A stretch of DNA of 64,000 nt, from positions 59,598-123,597 of the forward strand of contig NZ_SCSK01000010.1 in NCBI RefSeq assembly GCF_004297875.1, in the 5' to 3' direction. A model generated the notes under the pieces. That model made no database searches. It was not told where the DNA came from and saw nothing but the letters and a program-made list of their open reading frames with translations. This document shows, piece after piece, positions 9,295 to 25,533 of the stretch. Each line of letters opens with the position of its first letter. Within the stretch, counting starts at the first letter, position 1. The translations under genes and the position numbers were made by a program. Origin of the DNA: Pandoraea sp. Its GTDB lineage: Bacteria > Pseudomonadota > Gammaproteobacteria > Burkholderiales > Burkholderiaceae.

Positions 9295-10044
9295 CTACCA
9301 GCCGTGCCAGCGTGTGGCCAGCGCGGCGAGCGTCGCAATGCCGGCGGTCTCCGTTCGAAGCACTCGCTGACCCAGGTTCAGCGGGGCAAACCCGGCTTCG
9401 CCGGCCTGCTCTTCCTCTTGGTTCGACAAACCGCCCTCGGGGCCGATCAGCAACACGACCGGCTCGGCAGGCGCCGTTGCCGGTAAAGATTCGAACCCCT
9501 CGGACGCTCGCGGAGACAATAGCACACGAATTTGACGTTCGTCGCGCACGCTCGAAATCCAATCCGAAAACGCCATGATTGGCGCGACGGCCGGCACGCT
9601 GTTGCGCCCGCATTGCTCGCAGGCGGCGCTCACCACCGCTTGCCAGTGTGCTACGCGCCGTTCGGCGCGCTCGCCGCCGAGGCGGGTCACACATCTTTCC
9701 GTCGTCAGCGGCTGGATGGCATGCACGCCCAGTTCAACGCTTTTCTCGATCAGCCAATCCATTTTGTCGCCGCCGGCGACGCCCTGGGCCAACACGACGC
9801 GGTAGGGCGGCTCGACCTCGCGCGGAACATGCGCGAGCACGGTCGCGATCGCGTGCTTCTTCGCCAGGTCTTCCAGACGTGCGGGGAATTCGCCGCCCAG
9901 GCCGTTAAAGAGCGTGATGCTGTCACCCGGCTTGATTCGCAGGACTTGCAGGTGGCGAATCACGTCGACGGGCAGTGATATGGACGAGTCGGGTTGCAGC
10001 GAACCGGGGATGAAGAAGCGCGGCGCGCCGGCAGTCGTCGTCAT
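9295..10044 (-). CDS. rsmE: 16S rRNA (uracil(1498)-N3)-methyltransferase
   Basis: A 249-aa SPOUT methyltransferase that uses SAM to make m3U1498 in 16S rRNA. An N-terminal PUA-like domain (HLQVLRIKPGDSITLFNG) is followed by the trefoil-knot domain. Its hallmarks are clear: IEKSVELGVHAIQPL, VLLIGPEGGLSNQEEEQA, and LGQRVLRTETAGIATL. Length matches the family. Its ATG overlaps the stop of the VOC gene upstream (ATGA), so the two are coupled. Confidence 0.96.
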   Translation of the reverse strand: MTTTAGAPRFFIPGSLQPDSSISLPVDVIRHLQVLRIKPGDSITLFNGLGGEFPARLEDLAKKHAIATVLAHVPREVEPPYRVVLAQGVAGGDKMDWLIEKSVELGVHAIQPLTTERCVTRLGGERAERRVAHWQAVVSAACEQCGRNSVPAVAPIMAFSDWISSVRDERQIRVLLSPRASEGFESLPATAPAEPVVLLIGPEGGLSNQEEEQAGEAGFAPLNLGQRVLRTETAGIATLAALATRWHGW

Positions 10045-10463
10045 GATTGGCGGGCCAGCGGCTTGGCGAACCCCCAGCGATAGCCATCGAGATCCTCCAG
10101 TTGACAGAAACGATCCCCCCAGAATTGATCCTCAGGCGGCATGATGCCGGTCGCGCCGGCAGCAACTGCTCTGGCGTACGACTCGTCGACATCGTCGCAA
10201 TACACATAAAAGCTCTGCGGTGCTTCGATGCCCGCCGACCGGGGTGCCTTGGCCGTCGTACCGAACGCACCCTCGGGCGCGAACATGACGATCAGGTCGT
10301 CGTGATAGGTCATTTCCACATGCATGACGACGCCATCGTCGTCGATCTGATCACGCACGGCGAAACCGAATGCGTCTCGATAGAATGCGGCGCTGGCCTT
10401 GGCGTCGCGCACCGTCAGGTACGGCGTGAGCCAGGGGGCATGCGCCGGGCGGGGGTCGGTCAT
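10041..10463 (-). CDS. VOC (glyoxalase/PhnB-like) family protein
   Basis: A 140-aa protein with two beta-alpha-beta-beta-beta modules. The first begins WLTPYLTVRDAKASAAFYRDAFGF and the second ends FWGDRFCQLEDLDGYRWGFAKP, the usual VOC ending of the PhnB-like subgroup. Substrate cannot be told from sequence; related proteins include dioxygenases, isomerases and resistance proteins. It overlaps rsmE by four bases and so is probably co-transcribed, with no clear functional link. Confidence 0.85.
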   Translation of the reverse strand: MTDPRPAHAPWLTPYLTVRDAKASAAFYRDAFGFAVRDQIDDDGVVMHVEMTYHDDLIVMFAPEGAFGTTAKAPRSAGIEAPQSFYVYCDDVDESYARAVAAGATGIMPPEDQFWGDRFCQLEDLDGYRWGFAKPLARQS

Positions 10464-10532
10464 GGAGATTCTCCTGTACTCGGATACTCGGCGCGATACG
10501 CTGCGCCTGTCAGTGAGACCAAGGCGCCGCGG

Positions 10533-11450
10533 TCATGGCAACAGGCTGCGCCTGAGCGCGGTTGGCAGTGCGAATAGCGCCGGATGAAGCTGAGCATTGT
10601 AATACCGCAAGCCGGTCATCCCGAATTGGTGCAAGCGCCCATCGATTGTCGCGCAGGACACGGTCGCTGGATCGTACGTGTCGCTGGCGCAGGCGAAAGC
10701 CCAAAGCGTCCCATACAGCGGAATGTACAGGGTCCCGGGGCGTACGTGCTTGAAGCAGGCGCCCAGGTCGCGCAGCAAGCGGCGAACCAGCTCGGCCTGG
10801 AACAGCGGGGCGCCCAGATGCAGGCAAAGCACGCCGTGCGGTCCCAGCAGTTGTTTGATCTGCTCGAAGAACGCCGGGGCATGCAGTGCGCTGGCCGAAC
10901 CATCGGCCTCGGTGAGGTCGAACACAACCATGTCGAACTGCTCGCCCCGAGCATTTGCCTTAGCGACGTAGTCACGACCATCGCCAACGCAGATGCGCAG
11001 GCGTGGATCGTCGAAGGCGCCGCAGGCAATCCCGGGGAGATGACGGCGCGTGACTTCGATGACCTGAGCATCGAGTTCGGCGACGACGACACGCTCCACC
11101 CCGGGATATTTGAGGATTTCCCGCGCGGAGCCGCCGTCGCCGCCGCCGACGATGAGCGCCGAGCGCAATGCGGGCAGGCCCAGCGCCGCGGGGTGGACGA
11201 TGCACTCGTGATAGAAATATTCATCCCCCTCGGAGGCCATGAACCGCCCGTCCAGGCGATAGGCCCTGCCGAATTGCGGGGTGTCATACACATCGATGCG
11301 CTGGTAGGGAGACTGAATCGACTCCACCAGTGTGGCGTTCTTGAGCCCGAGCGCAGTGTCCGGCGCCAGCCATTCGAGCAGGAGGCCGGCAGCGTGATCC
11401 TCTGTGTCGGTCGACGGTGTGGCGGCAGTGGACGATTGGAAGCCTGACAT
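10533..11450 (-). CDS. speE: Spermidine/polyamine synthase family protein
   Basis: A 305-aa Rossmann aminopropyltransferase. The open frame runs upstream to 11813, but the first ATG giving a family-like start is at 11450 (MSGFQSS). Motifs: YQRIDVYDTPQFGRAYRLDGRF, DEYFYHECIVHPA, GGGDGGSAREIL (nucleotide binding), VVAELDAQVIEVTRRHLP and VGDGRDYV. It transfers aminopropyl from decarboxylated SAM to putrescine. No speD is nearby, so true substrate preference is inferred. It diverges from tkt. Confidence 0.9.
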   Translation of the reverse strand: MSGFQSSTAATPSTDTEDHAAGLLLEWLAPDTALGLKNATLVESIQSPYQRIDVYDTPQFGRAYRLDGRFMASEGDEYFYHECIVHPAALGLPALRSALIVGGGDGGSAREILKYPGVERVVVAELDAQVIEVTRRHLPGIACGAFDDPRLRICVGDGRDYVAKANARGEQFDMVVFDLTEADGSASALHAPAFFEQIKQLLGPHGVLCLHLGAPLFQAELVRRLLRDLGACFKHVRPGTLYIPLYGTLWAFACASDTYDPATVSCATIDGRLHQFGMTGLRYYNAQLHPALFALPTALRRSLLP

Positions 11451-11607
11451 GAGAGTGTTTTGGGGCAGCGTGCCGAAAATTATAGCGGCGCGGCCAGATG
11501 CCCGACGGTACCCCGCATCTGTTAAAATCTGAAGTTTTCCAAGCAGGGGTTCTTGCGCAGCTCGTCCGCCCAAAACGGCGGGGAGTCCCGCTCTTCCGGT
11601 CGGTCCC

Positions 11608-14675
<3,068 letters not shown>

Positions 14676-14718
14676 ACTGGTGCGTCCCGTATTTGCGGGA
14701 CCTGGCCGGCATTAGCGA

Positions 14719-14754
14719 CGAAGCCGCTGGAGATTTCCGGCGGCTTCGCATTTT
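14719..14754 (+). terminator. Rho-independent terminator after gap
   Basis: A 9-bp perfect stem, CGAAGCCGC (14719-14727) with GCGGCTTCG (14740-14748), followed by CATTTTG. It lies 44 bp after the gap stop and 31 bp before the 3' end of converging fur, so it may serve both. Confidence 0.75.
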
Positions 14755-14784
14755 GAGAGAGTGATTGGCTGGCGCGGGGCTGCG

Positions 14785-15216
14785 TCAGGTGCGATGGCGA
14801 TAAGGGCAATCGGTCTTCGTGCAACTGCCGTACATGGCCAGGGAATGTTCCTGCAGCGCGAAGCCGCGCTCCTTGGCGATCAGCTTCTGGCGCCGTTCGA
14901 TTTCCGAGTCGAAAAATTCCTCGACGCGACCGCAATCGAGACATACGAGGTGATCATGGTGATGTCCCTCGTTCAGCTCGAAAACAGCCTTGCCGGATTC
15001 GAAGTTGCTGCGCGAGAGCAGACCGGCCTGCTCGAACTGGGTCAGGACGCGGTATACGGTGGCCAATCCGATATCGAGCTGTTCATTGAGCAGATGTCGA
15101 TAGACATCTTCGGCAGTCAGATGCCTGACCTCGCTGTTCTGGAAAATTTCCAGAATTTTGAGGCGCGGCAGCGTGGCTTTCAGACCGATGTTTTTCAGAT
15201 CGGCGGGATTCGGCAT
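14785..15216 (-). CDS. fur: Ferric uptake regulator
   Basis: A 143-aa Fur protein. The N-terminal winged helix includes [16 protein letters not shown] and [11 protein letters not shown]. The metal sites are clear: [17 protein letters not shown] with the two Cys and the His cluster. It represses iron uptake genes when loaded with Fe(II). The gene diverges from bamE, the conserved beta-proteobacterial arrangement. One Cys pair (LVCLDC) is visible; the C-terminal CTKTDCP may act as a second structural pair. Confidence 0.97.
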   Translation of the reverse strand: MPNPADLKNIGLKATLPRLKILEIFQNSEVRHLTAEDVYRHLLNEQLDIGLATVYRVLTQFEQAGLLSRSNFESGKAVFELNEGHHHDHLVCLDCGRVEEFFDSEIERRQKLIAKERGFALQEHSLAMYGSCTKTDCPYRHRT

Positions 15217-15313
15217 TGCTGGACGTCCCTAGAGTACAATATAGCCCCAATAATAATGCCTTTTGTCATCGGCGGACAGCCGAAACGGAATCCGCTGCAT
15301 CTCGCGGTTTGTC
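15217..15313. promoter_or_regulatory. Divergent fur/bamE promoter region
   Basis: This 97-bp gap must hold both promoters. TACAAT at 15235-15240 is a possible -10 for bamE, and TATATT in the same segment on the other strand could serve fur. An AT-rich stretch CCAATAATAATGCC (about 15246-15259) loosely resembles half of a Fur box. None of these has a convincing -35, so the exact sites are uncertain. Confidence 0.35.
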
Positions 15314-16764
<1,451 letters not shown>

Positions 16765-16842
16765 GCGAGGCCGACGCAAGTCAGCGCCGCGGCGCTGACG
16801 ATTTTGCTTCCGTTGCAGCGCGGCAAGCGCCGTGCGCAGCGT

Positions 16843-19538
<2,696 letters not shown>

Positions 19539-19566
19539 TGACGGATTGCCAAGCAAGGAGTCGAGG

Positions 19567-20052
19567 ATGAGGCGTCGTGGATTCTTCGTGATGGCATTGA
19601 CGCTGCTGCTTGGCGCTTGCGGCTTCCAGTTGCGCGGCACAAGTGAGTTTCCGTTCAGCACCATCTATATCCAGGCGCCCAACCAGCAGATGGCGGTTGG
19701 GCTCAAGCGCTACATTCGCTATGGCAGCAATGCGACCGTGGTGGACAGCCCGGCGCAGGCCGATGTCCAGCTTCAGGTCCTGAATATTGCCACCGGCAGC
19801 ACGCCGATCGGCATCAACCCGCAAGGGCAGCCAGGTGAATACGATCTCACGACGGTGACGACCTTTCAACTGGTCGACGCGCACGGCAAAGTACTGATTC
19901 CACCGACCCGTATCAGCCTGTCGCGCAGCCTGCCGTACAACGTCTCGTTGGCGCAGGCATTCGCTTCCGAATCGGTGCTGTTGCAAAACGACATGATCAA
20001 GGACACGGTCGAGCAGATCATCCGTCGGCTCGAAGCCGTCAAATCGCGCTGA
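19567..20052 (+). CDS. lptE: LPS-assembly lipoprotein LptE
   Basis: A 161-aa lipoprotein that plugs the LptD barrel during LPS delivery to the outer membrane. The short signal ends in LLGAC with acyl Cys18, followed directly by the family signature GFQLRG. A long beta-rich body contains NIATGSTPIG and the C-terminal helix MIKDTVEQIIRRLEAV. The ATG at 19567 gives a normal lipoprotein signal; the in-frame codons before it do not. It lies between leuS and holA, the usual place for this gene (rlpB) in proteobacteria. Confidence 0.95.
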   Translation: MRRRGFFVMALTLLLGACGFQLRGTSEFPFSTIYIQAPNQQMAVGLKRYIRYGSNATVVDSPAQADVQLQVLNIATGSTPIGINPQGQPGEYDLTTVTTFQLVDAHGKVLIPPTRISLSRSLPYNVSLAQAFASESVLLQNDMIKDTVEQIIRRLEAVKSR

Positions 20053-20056
20053 CATC

Positions 20057-21097
20057 ATGCAACTGCGCGCGGACTCCCTCGAGGCCCAACTCGGTAAATC
20101 GCTGTTGCCGCTTTACACCGTCTATGGCGACGAGGCGCTGCTGGTACAGGAGGCTGTCGATCGCATTCGCGCGGCGGCGCGCGCTGCCGGCTATGCCGAG
20201 CGCGAAGTGCTGACCTGCGAGCGCGGCTTCGATTGGGGGGTGTTGGGCGCTGCCGGGCAGTCCATGTCTTTGTTCGGGGAGCGCAAAGTGCTGGAAATGC
20301 GCATCCCGACCGGCAAGCCCGGCAAGGATGGCGCCGAGGCGCTATCCCGGCATGCGGCGCTGCGCTCCGACGAGCTGCTGACCATCGTGACGCTCCCCAG
20401 GCTCGATGCTGCAACCCAGAAATCCGCGTGGTTCGGTGCCCTGGAACAGCATGGGGCGGCGGTTCGCGTCGACGCGGTCGAGCGGCATCGCTTGCCCGAT
20501 TGGATCGGACAGCGGTTGAGCCTGCAGGGACAGCGAGTCGAGAACGGCGAGAGCGGCAAGCGCGCGCTGCAGTTCATGGCCGACCGTGTCGAGGGTAACC
20601 TGCTGGCGGCGCATCAGGAGATTCTCAAGCTCGGCCTGCTCTATCCGGCAGGGGTTCTGAGTTTCGAACAGATCCAGGATGTCGTGCTCAACGTCGCCCG
20701 TTACGACGTATTCAAGCTCAACGAGGCTTTGCTCGCTGGCGACGTGCCACGACTGGTGCGCATGCTCGACGGTTTGCGCGGGGAGGGCGAGGCTGCGCCA
20801 CTGGTGCTGTGGGCGCTGACCGAGGAGATTCGCACGCTGGCCAAAATGCGCCGCGGCTTGGCTGCCGGCAAGCCGATGGCCGCGCTGCTGCGCGAGCATC
20901 GCGTGTGGGGGCCGCGCGAGCGCCTCATGGAGCAGGCGCTCAAGCGCGTGAGCGAGGCCGAACTCGAGGCGGCGCTGATGTTGGCCGCGCGGCTCGATCG
21001 CCAAGTCAAGGGGCTGCGTGTCGCGGGCCTGCCGGGCGACCCATGGGACGGCTTGCTGCAACTGGCCATGAAGATATCGCCGGCGCGCAAGCACTGA
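20057..21097 (+). CDS. holA: DNA polymerase III subunit delta
   Basis: A 346-aa clamp-loader subunit that opens the beta ring. The N-terminal block LYTVYGDEALLVQEAVDRIRAAA and the Rossmann-like AAA region (no functional Walker A, as normal for delta) are followed by the conserved NLLAAHQEILKLGLLY and the C-terminal collar helices. It starts 4 bp after the lptE stop, so it is tightly coupled to it. Confidence 0.95.
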   Translation: MQLRADSLEAQLGKSLLPLYTVYGDEALLVQEAVDRIRAAARAAGYAEREVLTCERGFDWGVLGAAGQSMSLFGERKVLEMRIPTGKPGKDGAEALSRHAALRSDELLTIVTLPRLDAATQKSAWFGALEQHGAAVRVDAVERHRLPDWIGQRLSLQGQRVENGESGKRALQFMADRVEGNLLAAHQEILKLGLLYPAGVLSFEQIQDVVLNVARYDVFKLNEALLAGDVPRLVRMLDGLRGEGEAAPLVLWALTEEIRTLAKMRRGLAAGKPMAALLREHRVWGPRERLMEQALKRVSEAELEAALMLAARLDRQVKGLRVAGLPGDPWDGLLQLAMKISPARKH

Positions 21098-21124
21098 CAG
21101 ATGCGAGGATTTGCCGCAGGAGGC

Positions 21125-22399
21125 ATGATGGATATCCAACACTATATGCAGGACATCGGGCGCCGCGCGCGCGGGGCATCGCGCGAAATGGCGAGGGCCT
21201 CGACCGCGACCAAAAACGCCGCGCTGCTGGCGGTCGCCGCCGGCATCGCCCGCGACAAGGCGGCGCTGCAGGCGGCCAACGCCCGGGATGTGGCGCGCGC
21301 CCAGGCCAATGGCCAGGACCCGGCGTTTATCGATCGCCTGACGTTATCCGACAAGGCCATCGCCACCATGATCGAAGGCCTGCGCCAGATCGCTGCGCTG
21401 GCCGATCCGATCGGAGAGATCTCCAACCTGAAATTTCGTCCCACCGGCATCCAGGTCGGACAAATGCGTGTGCCGCTGGGCGTGATCGGCATCATTTATG
21501 AGTCGCGCCCGAACGTGACGATCGATGCGGCTGCACTATGCCTGAAGTCGGGCAATGCCACCATTTTGCGGGGCGGATCGGAGGCCATCGAAAGCAATAC
21601 CGCGCTGGCCGCATTGATACAGCAAGGGCTCGCCGAGGCCGGCCTGCCGGCTGACGCCGTGCAGGTGGTCGGCACCACCGACCGCGCCGCGGTCGGTGCG
21701 CTGGTGACCATGACCGAATACGTCGACGTCATCGTGCCGCGCGGCGGCAAGAGCCTGATTGCCCGCCTGATCGACGAGGCGCGCGTGCCGATGATCAAGC
21801 ACCTGGATGGCATCTGCCATGTGTATGTCGACGATCTGGCCGACCTGGCCAAGGCGCGGGTGATTTGCGATAACGCCAAAACACACCGGTACGGCACCTG
21901 CAATACGATGGAAACCCTGCTGGTGGCGGCCAGCGTGGCACCGCGCTTCCTGCCGGAAATGGCGCGCGCTTTCCAGGCCAAGCAGGTCGAATTGCGCTGC
22001 TGCGCCGCCTCGCGGGCGGTCCTCGAGGCAGCCGGCATCGGCGCGCTGGTCAGCGCAACCGACGAGGACTGGGAAACGGAGTATCTGGCGCCGGTCCTGG
22101 CGCTCAAGATCGTCGCCGGACTCGACGAAGCGATAGAACACATCAACACGCACGGCTCGGCCCACACAGATGCCATCGTCACCGAGAATTACCCGGCTGC
22201 GATGCGATTCTTGCGCGAAGTCGATTCGGCCAGTGTGATGGTCAATGCCAGCACGCGTTTTGCGGACGGCTTCGAATATGGGCTGGGCGCGGAAATTGGC
22301 ATCTCGAACGACAAACTGCATGCGCGCGGTCCGGTCGGACTGGAAGGCTTGACCAGTCTGAAATACATCGTGCTGGGCAGCGGGCAGGTTCGCGAATAG
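21125..22399 (+). CDS. proA: Gamma-glutamyl phosphate reductase
   Basis: A 424-aa aldehyde dehydrogenase-fold enzyme that makes glutamate-5-semialdehyde for proline. Motifs: [43 protein letters not shown], and the catalytic Cys in [12 protein letters not shown]. The start is ATGATG at 21125, preceded by CAGGAGG; a slightly longer frame exists but lacks a ribosome site. It is the last gene of the leuS unit and ends at a strong bidirectional terminator. Confidence 0.97.
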   Translation: MMDIQHYMQDIGRRARGASREMARASTATKNAALLAVAAGIARDKAALQAANARDVARAQANGQDPAFIDRLTLSDKAIATMIEGLRQIAALADPIGEISNLKFRPTGIQVGQMRVPLGVIGIIYESRPNVTIDAAALCLKSGNATILRGGSEAIESNTALAALIQQGLAEAGLPADAVQVVGTTDRAAVGALVTMTEYVDVIVPRGGKSLIARLIDEARVPMIKHLDGICHVYVDDLADLAKARVICDNAKTHRYGTCNTMETLLVAASVAPRFLPEMARAFQAKQVELRCCAASRAVLEAAGIGALVSATDEDWETEYLAPVLALKIVAGLDEAIEHINTHGSAHTDAIVTENYPAAMRFLREVDSASVMVNASTRFADGFEYGLGAEIGISNDKLHARGPVGLEGLTSLKYIVLGSGQVRE

Positions 22400-22449
22400 G
22401 CAAAGCCGGCTCCGGCTCATCTGCCGATGCACGAGCGAGATGCCGAAAC

Positions 22450-22480
22450 GCAAAAGGCCGCACATCGTGCGGCCTTTTGC
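22450..22480. terminator. Bidirectional terminator between proA and purH
   Basis: A 14-bp perfect stem GCAAAAGGCCGCAC (22450-22463) and GTGCGGCCTTTTGC (22467-22480) with a 3-nt loop. The A and T runs on both arms let it terminate the + strand leuS-proA unit and the - strand purH unit. Confidence 0.9.
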
Positions 22481-22498
22481 ATGATTGCACCCCCGCGT

Positions 22499-24064
22499 TC
22501 AGTGACGGAAGTGCCGTGTGCCGGTGACGATCATCGCGACATTGCGCTCGTCGGCCGCAGCGATGACGATGTCATCGCGCATCGAGCCGCCGGGCTGGAT
22601 CACGCACGTCGCGCCCGCGTCGACCACGACGTCCAGGCCATCACGGAACGGGAAGAACGCATCGGATGCGACCGCCGACCCGGCCAGCGACAGTCCGGCA
22701 TTCTGCGCCTTGATGCTGGCGATGCGGGCTGAATCCACGCGGCTCATCTGACCGGCGCCGACCCCCAGCGTCATACCATTGCCGCAGAACACGATCGCGT
22801 TCGACTTGACGAATTTGGCCACGCGCCAGGCAAACAGCAGATCCTCCATTTCCTTGGGCGTCGGATGGCGCTTGGTGACCACACGCAATTCATGGGGCTG
22901 CACATTCTTGGCGTCGGGCGATTGCACCAGCAAGCCGCCGCCGACGCGTTTGAAATCAAACGAATTGGCGCCGCTGCCGAGCGGGACTTCCAGCAAACGC
23001 ACATTCTGCTTGGCGGCGAATACCTGCCGCGCCGCCTCGCTGAAGGCCGGCGCGAGCACCACTTCGACGAACTGCTGAGTGACGGCCTGGGCCGTCGCTT
23101 CGTCGACTTCGCCATTGAAGGCAATGATGCCGCCAAAGGCCGAGGTGGGATCGGTCTGCAGCGCCTTGCCGTAGGCCTCGGTTGCGTTGGCACCGACCGC
23201 CACGCCGCACGGATTCGCATGCTTGACGATCACGCAGGCGGGCAGATCGAAGGTCTTGACGCATTCCCAGGCGGCGTCCGAGTCGGCAATGTTGTTGTAC
23301 GACAGTTCCTTGCCCTGCAATTGCCGGTAGTTCGCCAGCGCGCCGGCCGGTGCCGCCAAGTCGCGATAGAAGGCCGCGCTTTGGTGCGGATTCTCGCCGT
23401 AACGCAGATCCTGCACCTTGCTGTAATGCAGGTTGAGGGTGGCCGGGTAGGTTTGGCGCTGGGTGTGCTGCAGATCTTCGCCCAGGCTCGTGAGGTAATT
23501 CGTAATCGCCCCGTCGTATTGCGCAGTGTGGGCGAATACCTTGGTCGCCAGGCGGAAATTGGTGGCGTAGCTGACGGTATTGCCGGCCGCGCGCATCTCG
23601 TCGAGCACGGCGGCGTAATCGGCCGGATCGACCAGCACGGTGACGTCGCGGTGGTTCTTGGCGGCCGAGCGCAGCATGGTGGGGCCGCCGATATCGATGT
23701 TCTCGATCGCTTCCTCGAGCGAGCATTCCTGTTTCGCGATGGTCTGCTGGAACGGGTACAGATTGACCACCAGCAGATCGATGGTCGGAATGCCGTGCTG
23801 CGCCAGCGCCGCCATGTGCTCGGGCAGGTCGCGGCGCGCAAGAATGCCACCGTGCACCTTCGGATGCAGGGTCTTGACGCGGCCGTCGAGCATTTCCGGG
23901 AAGCCGGTGTAGTCCGCCACCTCGGTGACTGCGAGGCCAGCCTCGGACAGCAGTTTGGCGGTGCCGCCGGTGGACAGGATCGACACGCCGAGCGCGGCAA
24001 GCGACTTGGCAAATTCGACAATGCCGGATTTATCGGAAACGGAAATGAGGGCTTGCTTGATCAT
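22499..24064 (-). CDS. purH: Bifunctional AICAR transformylase / IMP cyclohydrolase
   Basis: A 521-aa enzyme carrying the last two steps of purine synthesis. An N-terminal methylglyoxal synthase-like cyclohydrolase domain ([40 protein letters not shown]) is followed by the AICAR transformylase domain ([30 protein letters not shown]-like C-terminus). Length is as expected. It sits downstream of dusB-fis on the same strand. Confidence 0.97.
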   Translation of the reverse strand: MIKQALISVSDKSGIVEFAKSLAALGVSILSTGGTAKLLSEAGLAVTEVADYTGFPEMLDGRVKTLHPKVHGGILARRDLPEHMAALAQHGIPTIDLLVVNLYPFQQTIAKQECSLEEAIENIDIGGPTMLRSAAKNHRDVTVLVDPADYAAVLDEMRAAGNTVSYATNFRLATKVFAHTAQYDGAITNYLTSLGEDLQHTQRQTYPATLNLHYSKVQDLRYGENPHQSAAFYRDLAAPAGALANYRQLQGKELSYNNIADSDAAWECVKTFDLPACVIVKHANPCGVAVGANATEAYGKALQTDPTSAFGGIIAFNGEVDEATAQAVTQQFVEVVLAPAFSEAARQVFAAKQNVRLLEVPLGSGANSFDFKRVGGGLLVQSPDAKNVQPHELRVVTKRHPTPKEMEDLLFAWRVAKFVKSNAIVFCGNGMTLGVGAGQMSRVDSARIASIKAQNAGLSLAGSAVASDAFFPFRDGLDVVVDAGATCVIQPGGSMRDDIVIAAADERNVAMIVTGTRHFRH

Positions 24065-24094
24065 GGCGGGAATGGAGGAGACGGGATAACGGGA

Positions 24095-24328
24095 TTACAA
24101 CAAGCCGTGCTGTTGCAGCTTCTTGCGCAGCGTGTTGCGATTGATGCCCAGGTACTCGGCTGCCAGCGACTGGTTGCCGTCGGCTTTGTGCAGCACGAAT
24201 TCCAGCAGCGGCTTCTCGACCACCGAGACCACCATCTCATACACCCCGTGCGGATGTGCGCCGTCGAGATCGCGGAAATACGAATCCAGACTGTCGCGCA
24301 CACATTGTTCGATATTGTGTTTGCTCAT
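24095..24328 (-). CDS. fis: Fis-family nucleoid/regulatory protein
   Basis: A 77-aa Fis-like protein. The C-terminal helix-turn-helix reads GNQSLAAEYLGINRNTLRKKLQQHGLL, the conserved Fis motif. The N-terminal arm is shorter than in E. coli Fis (98 aa), as usual in beta-proteobacteria. Its ATG overlaps the dusB stop by four bases; dusB-fis coupling is widely conserved. It probably binds DNA as a dimer. Confidence 0.95.
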   Translation of the reverse strand: MSKHNIEQCVRDSLDSYFRDLDGAHPHGVYEMVVSVVEKPLLEFVLHKADGNQSLAAEYLGINRNTLRKKLQQHGLL

Positions 24329-25410
24329 GCGGCTAAAAGCTCCCTCGGAGATTCTTGTTCGTAACAGAGATGCTCCGAGTACATCTTCTGTTGTTCGAAA
24401 AATTCGTTGACGGCGGCGAGCTGCTCCTGGCTCGAGTCGAGCGTGTTCATGTGATGCCGGAACAGATTCGCGCCCGGCAGCCCGCGCGTGTACCAGGCGA
24501 TGTGCTTGCGTGCGGTGCGCACGCCGGTGAATTCGCCATAAAACGCGTAATGATCGAGCAGGTGCTCGTTCATGATCTGCTGGATTTCATCGACGCGCGG
24601 CGCCGGACCGGTCTCGCCGGTTTCCAGGTAATGAGCTATTTCGCGGAAAAGCCAGGGACGACCCTGCGCGGCCCGGCCGATCATGATCGCGTCGGCGCCG
24701 GTGACGCTCAGCACGTGCCTGGCCTTGGCGGGCGAGTCGACATCGCCATTGGCGACCACCGGGATGCGCACGGCGGCCTTGACCGCGGCGATCGTCTCAT
24801 ATTCGGCCTCGCCGTGGTACAGATCGGCGCGCGTGCGGCCATGCACGGTGAGCATGCTGATGCCGCTGGCTTCGGCGATATGCGCAATGTTGAGCGCATT
24901 CCTGTGCGCGCGGTCCCAGCCGGTACGGATTTTCAGCGTCACCGGCACGGCGTTCGGCCCACAACCGACCGCGCCGACCACCGCTTCGAGAATGCGCGTG
25001 ACCAGTTCCTCGTTTTGCAGCAGCGCCGAGCCCGCATACACGTTGCAGACCTTCTTGGCCGGGCACCCCATGTTGATGTCGATGATCTGTGCGCCGCGAT
25101 CGACGTTGTAGCGCGCGGCCTCGGCCAGCATCGACGGGTCGGCGCCGGCGATCTGCACGGCGATCGGCGCCACCTCGCCTTCATGGTTGGCGCGCCGCTG
25201 GGTCTTTTCGCTTTTCCACAATTGCGCGTTCGACGCGACCATCTCGGACACGGCATAACCCGCCCCCAGGCGCTTGCACAACTGACGAAAAGGGCGATCC
25301 GTCACCCCCGCCATGGGGGCGACGAACAAGTTGTTGCGGAGTTCGTGGGAGCCGATGCGCACGTTGCGAAGAAAGCCGGGAAAAAGTTTGTATTTTACTG
25401 CGAAAAACAC
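24325..25410 (-). CDS. dusB: tRNA-dihydrouridine synthase B
   Basis: An FMN-dependent enzyme reducing uridines in the tRNA D-loop. Motifs: NNLFVAPMAGVTDRPFRQL, the catalytic Cys in INMGCPAKKVCN, LKIRTGWD, ITVHGR-type LTVHGRTRAD, and GADAIMIGRAAQGRPWLF. The 361-aa call uses a GTG at 25410, preceded by a G-rich ribosome site. A GTG at 25362, just before the conserved RIGSHEL block, would give 345 aa and is also possible. Confidence 0.93.
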   Translation of the reverse strand: MFFAVKYKLFPGFLRNVRIGSHELRNNLFVAPMAGVTDRPFRQLCKRLGAGYAVSEMVASNAQLWKSEKTQRRANHEGEVAPIAVQIAGADPSMLAEAARYNVDRGAQIIDINMGCPAKKVCNVYAGSALLQNEELVTRILEAVVGAVGCGPNAVPVTLKIRTGWDRAHRNALNIAHIAEASGISMLTVHGRTRADLYHGEAEYETIAAVKAAVRIPVVANGDVDSPAKARHVLSVTGADAIMIGRAAQGRPWLFREIAHYLETGETGPAPRVDEIQQIMNEHLLDHYAFYGEFTGVRTARKHIAWYTRGLPGANLFRHHMNTLDSSQEQLAAVNEFFEQQKMYSEHLCYEQESPRELLAA

Positions 25411-25533
25411 CCCCCGTCCGGCAAATTGGCGGGATATGTACGGTTTTACCTGGCACGAAAAATGACGGCGGACCCTGACCGAGCTCGACCCGGCCGCTTG
25501 CGATACCCGCCGCGCTCGGTCCGGTATGGGCGG

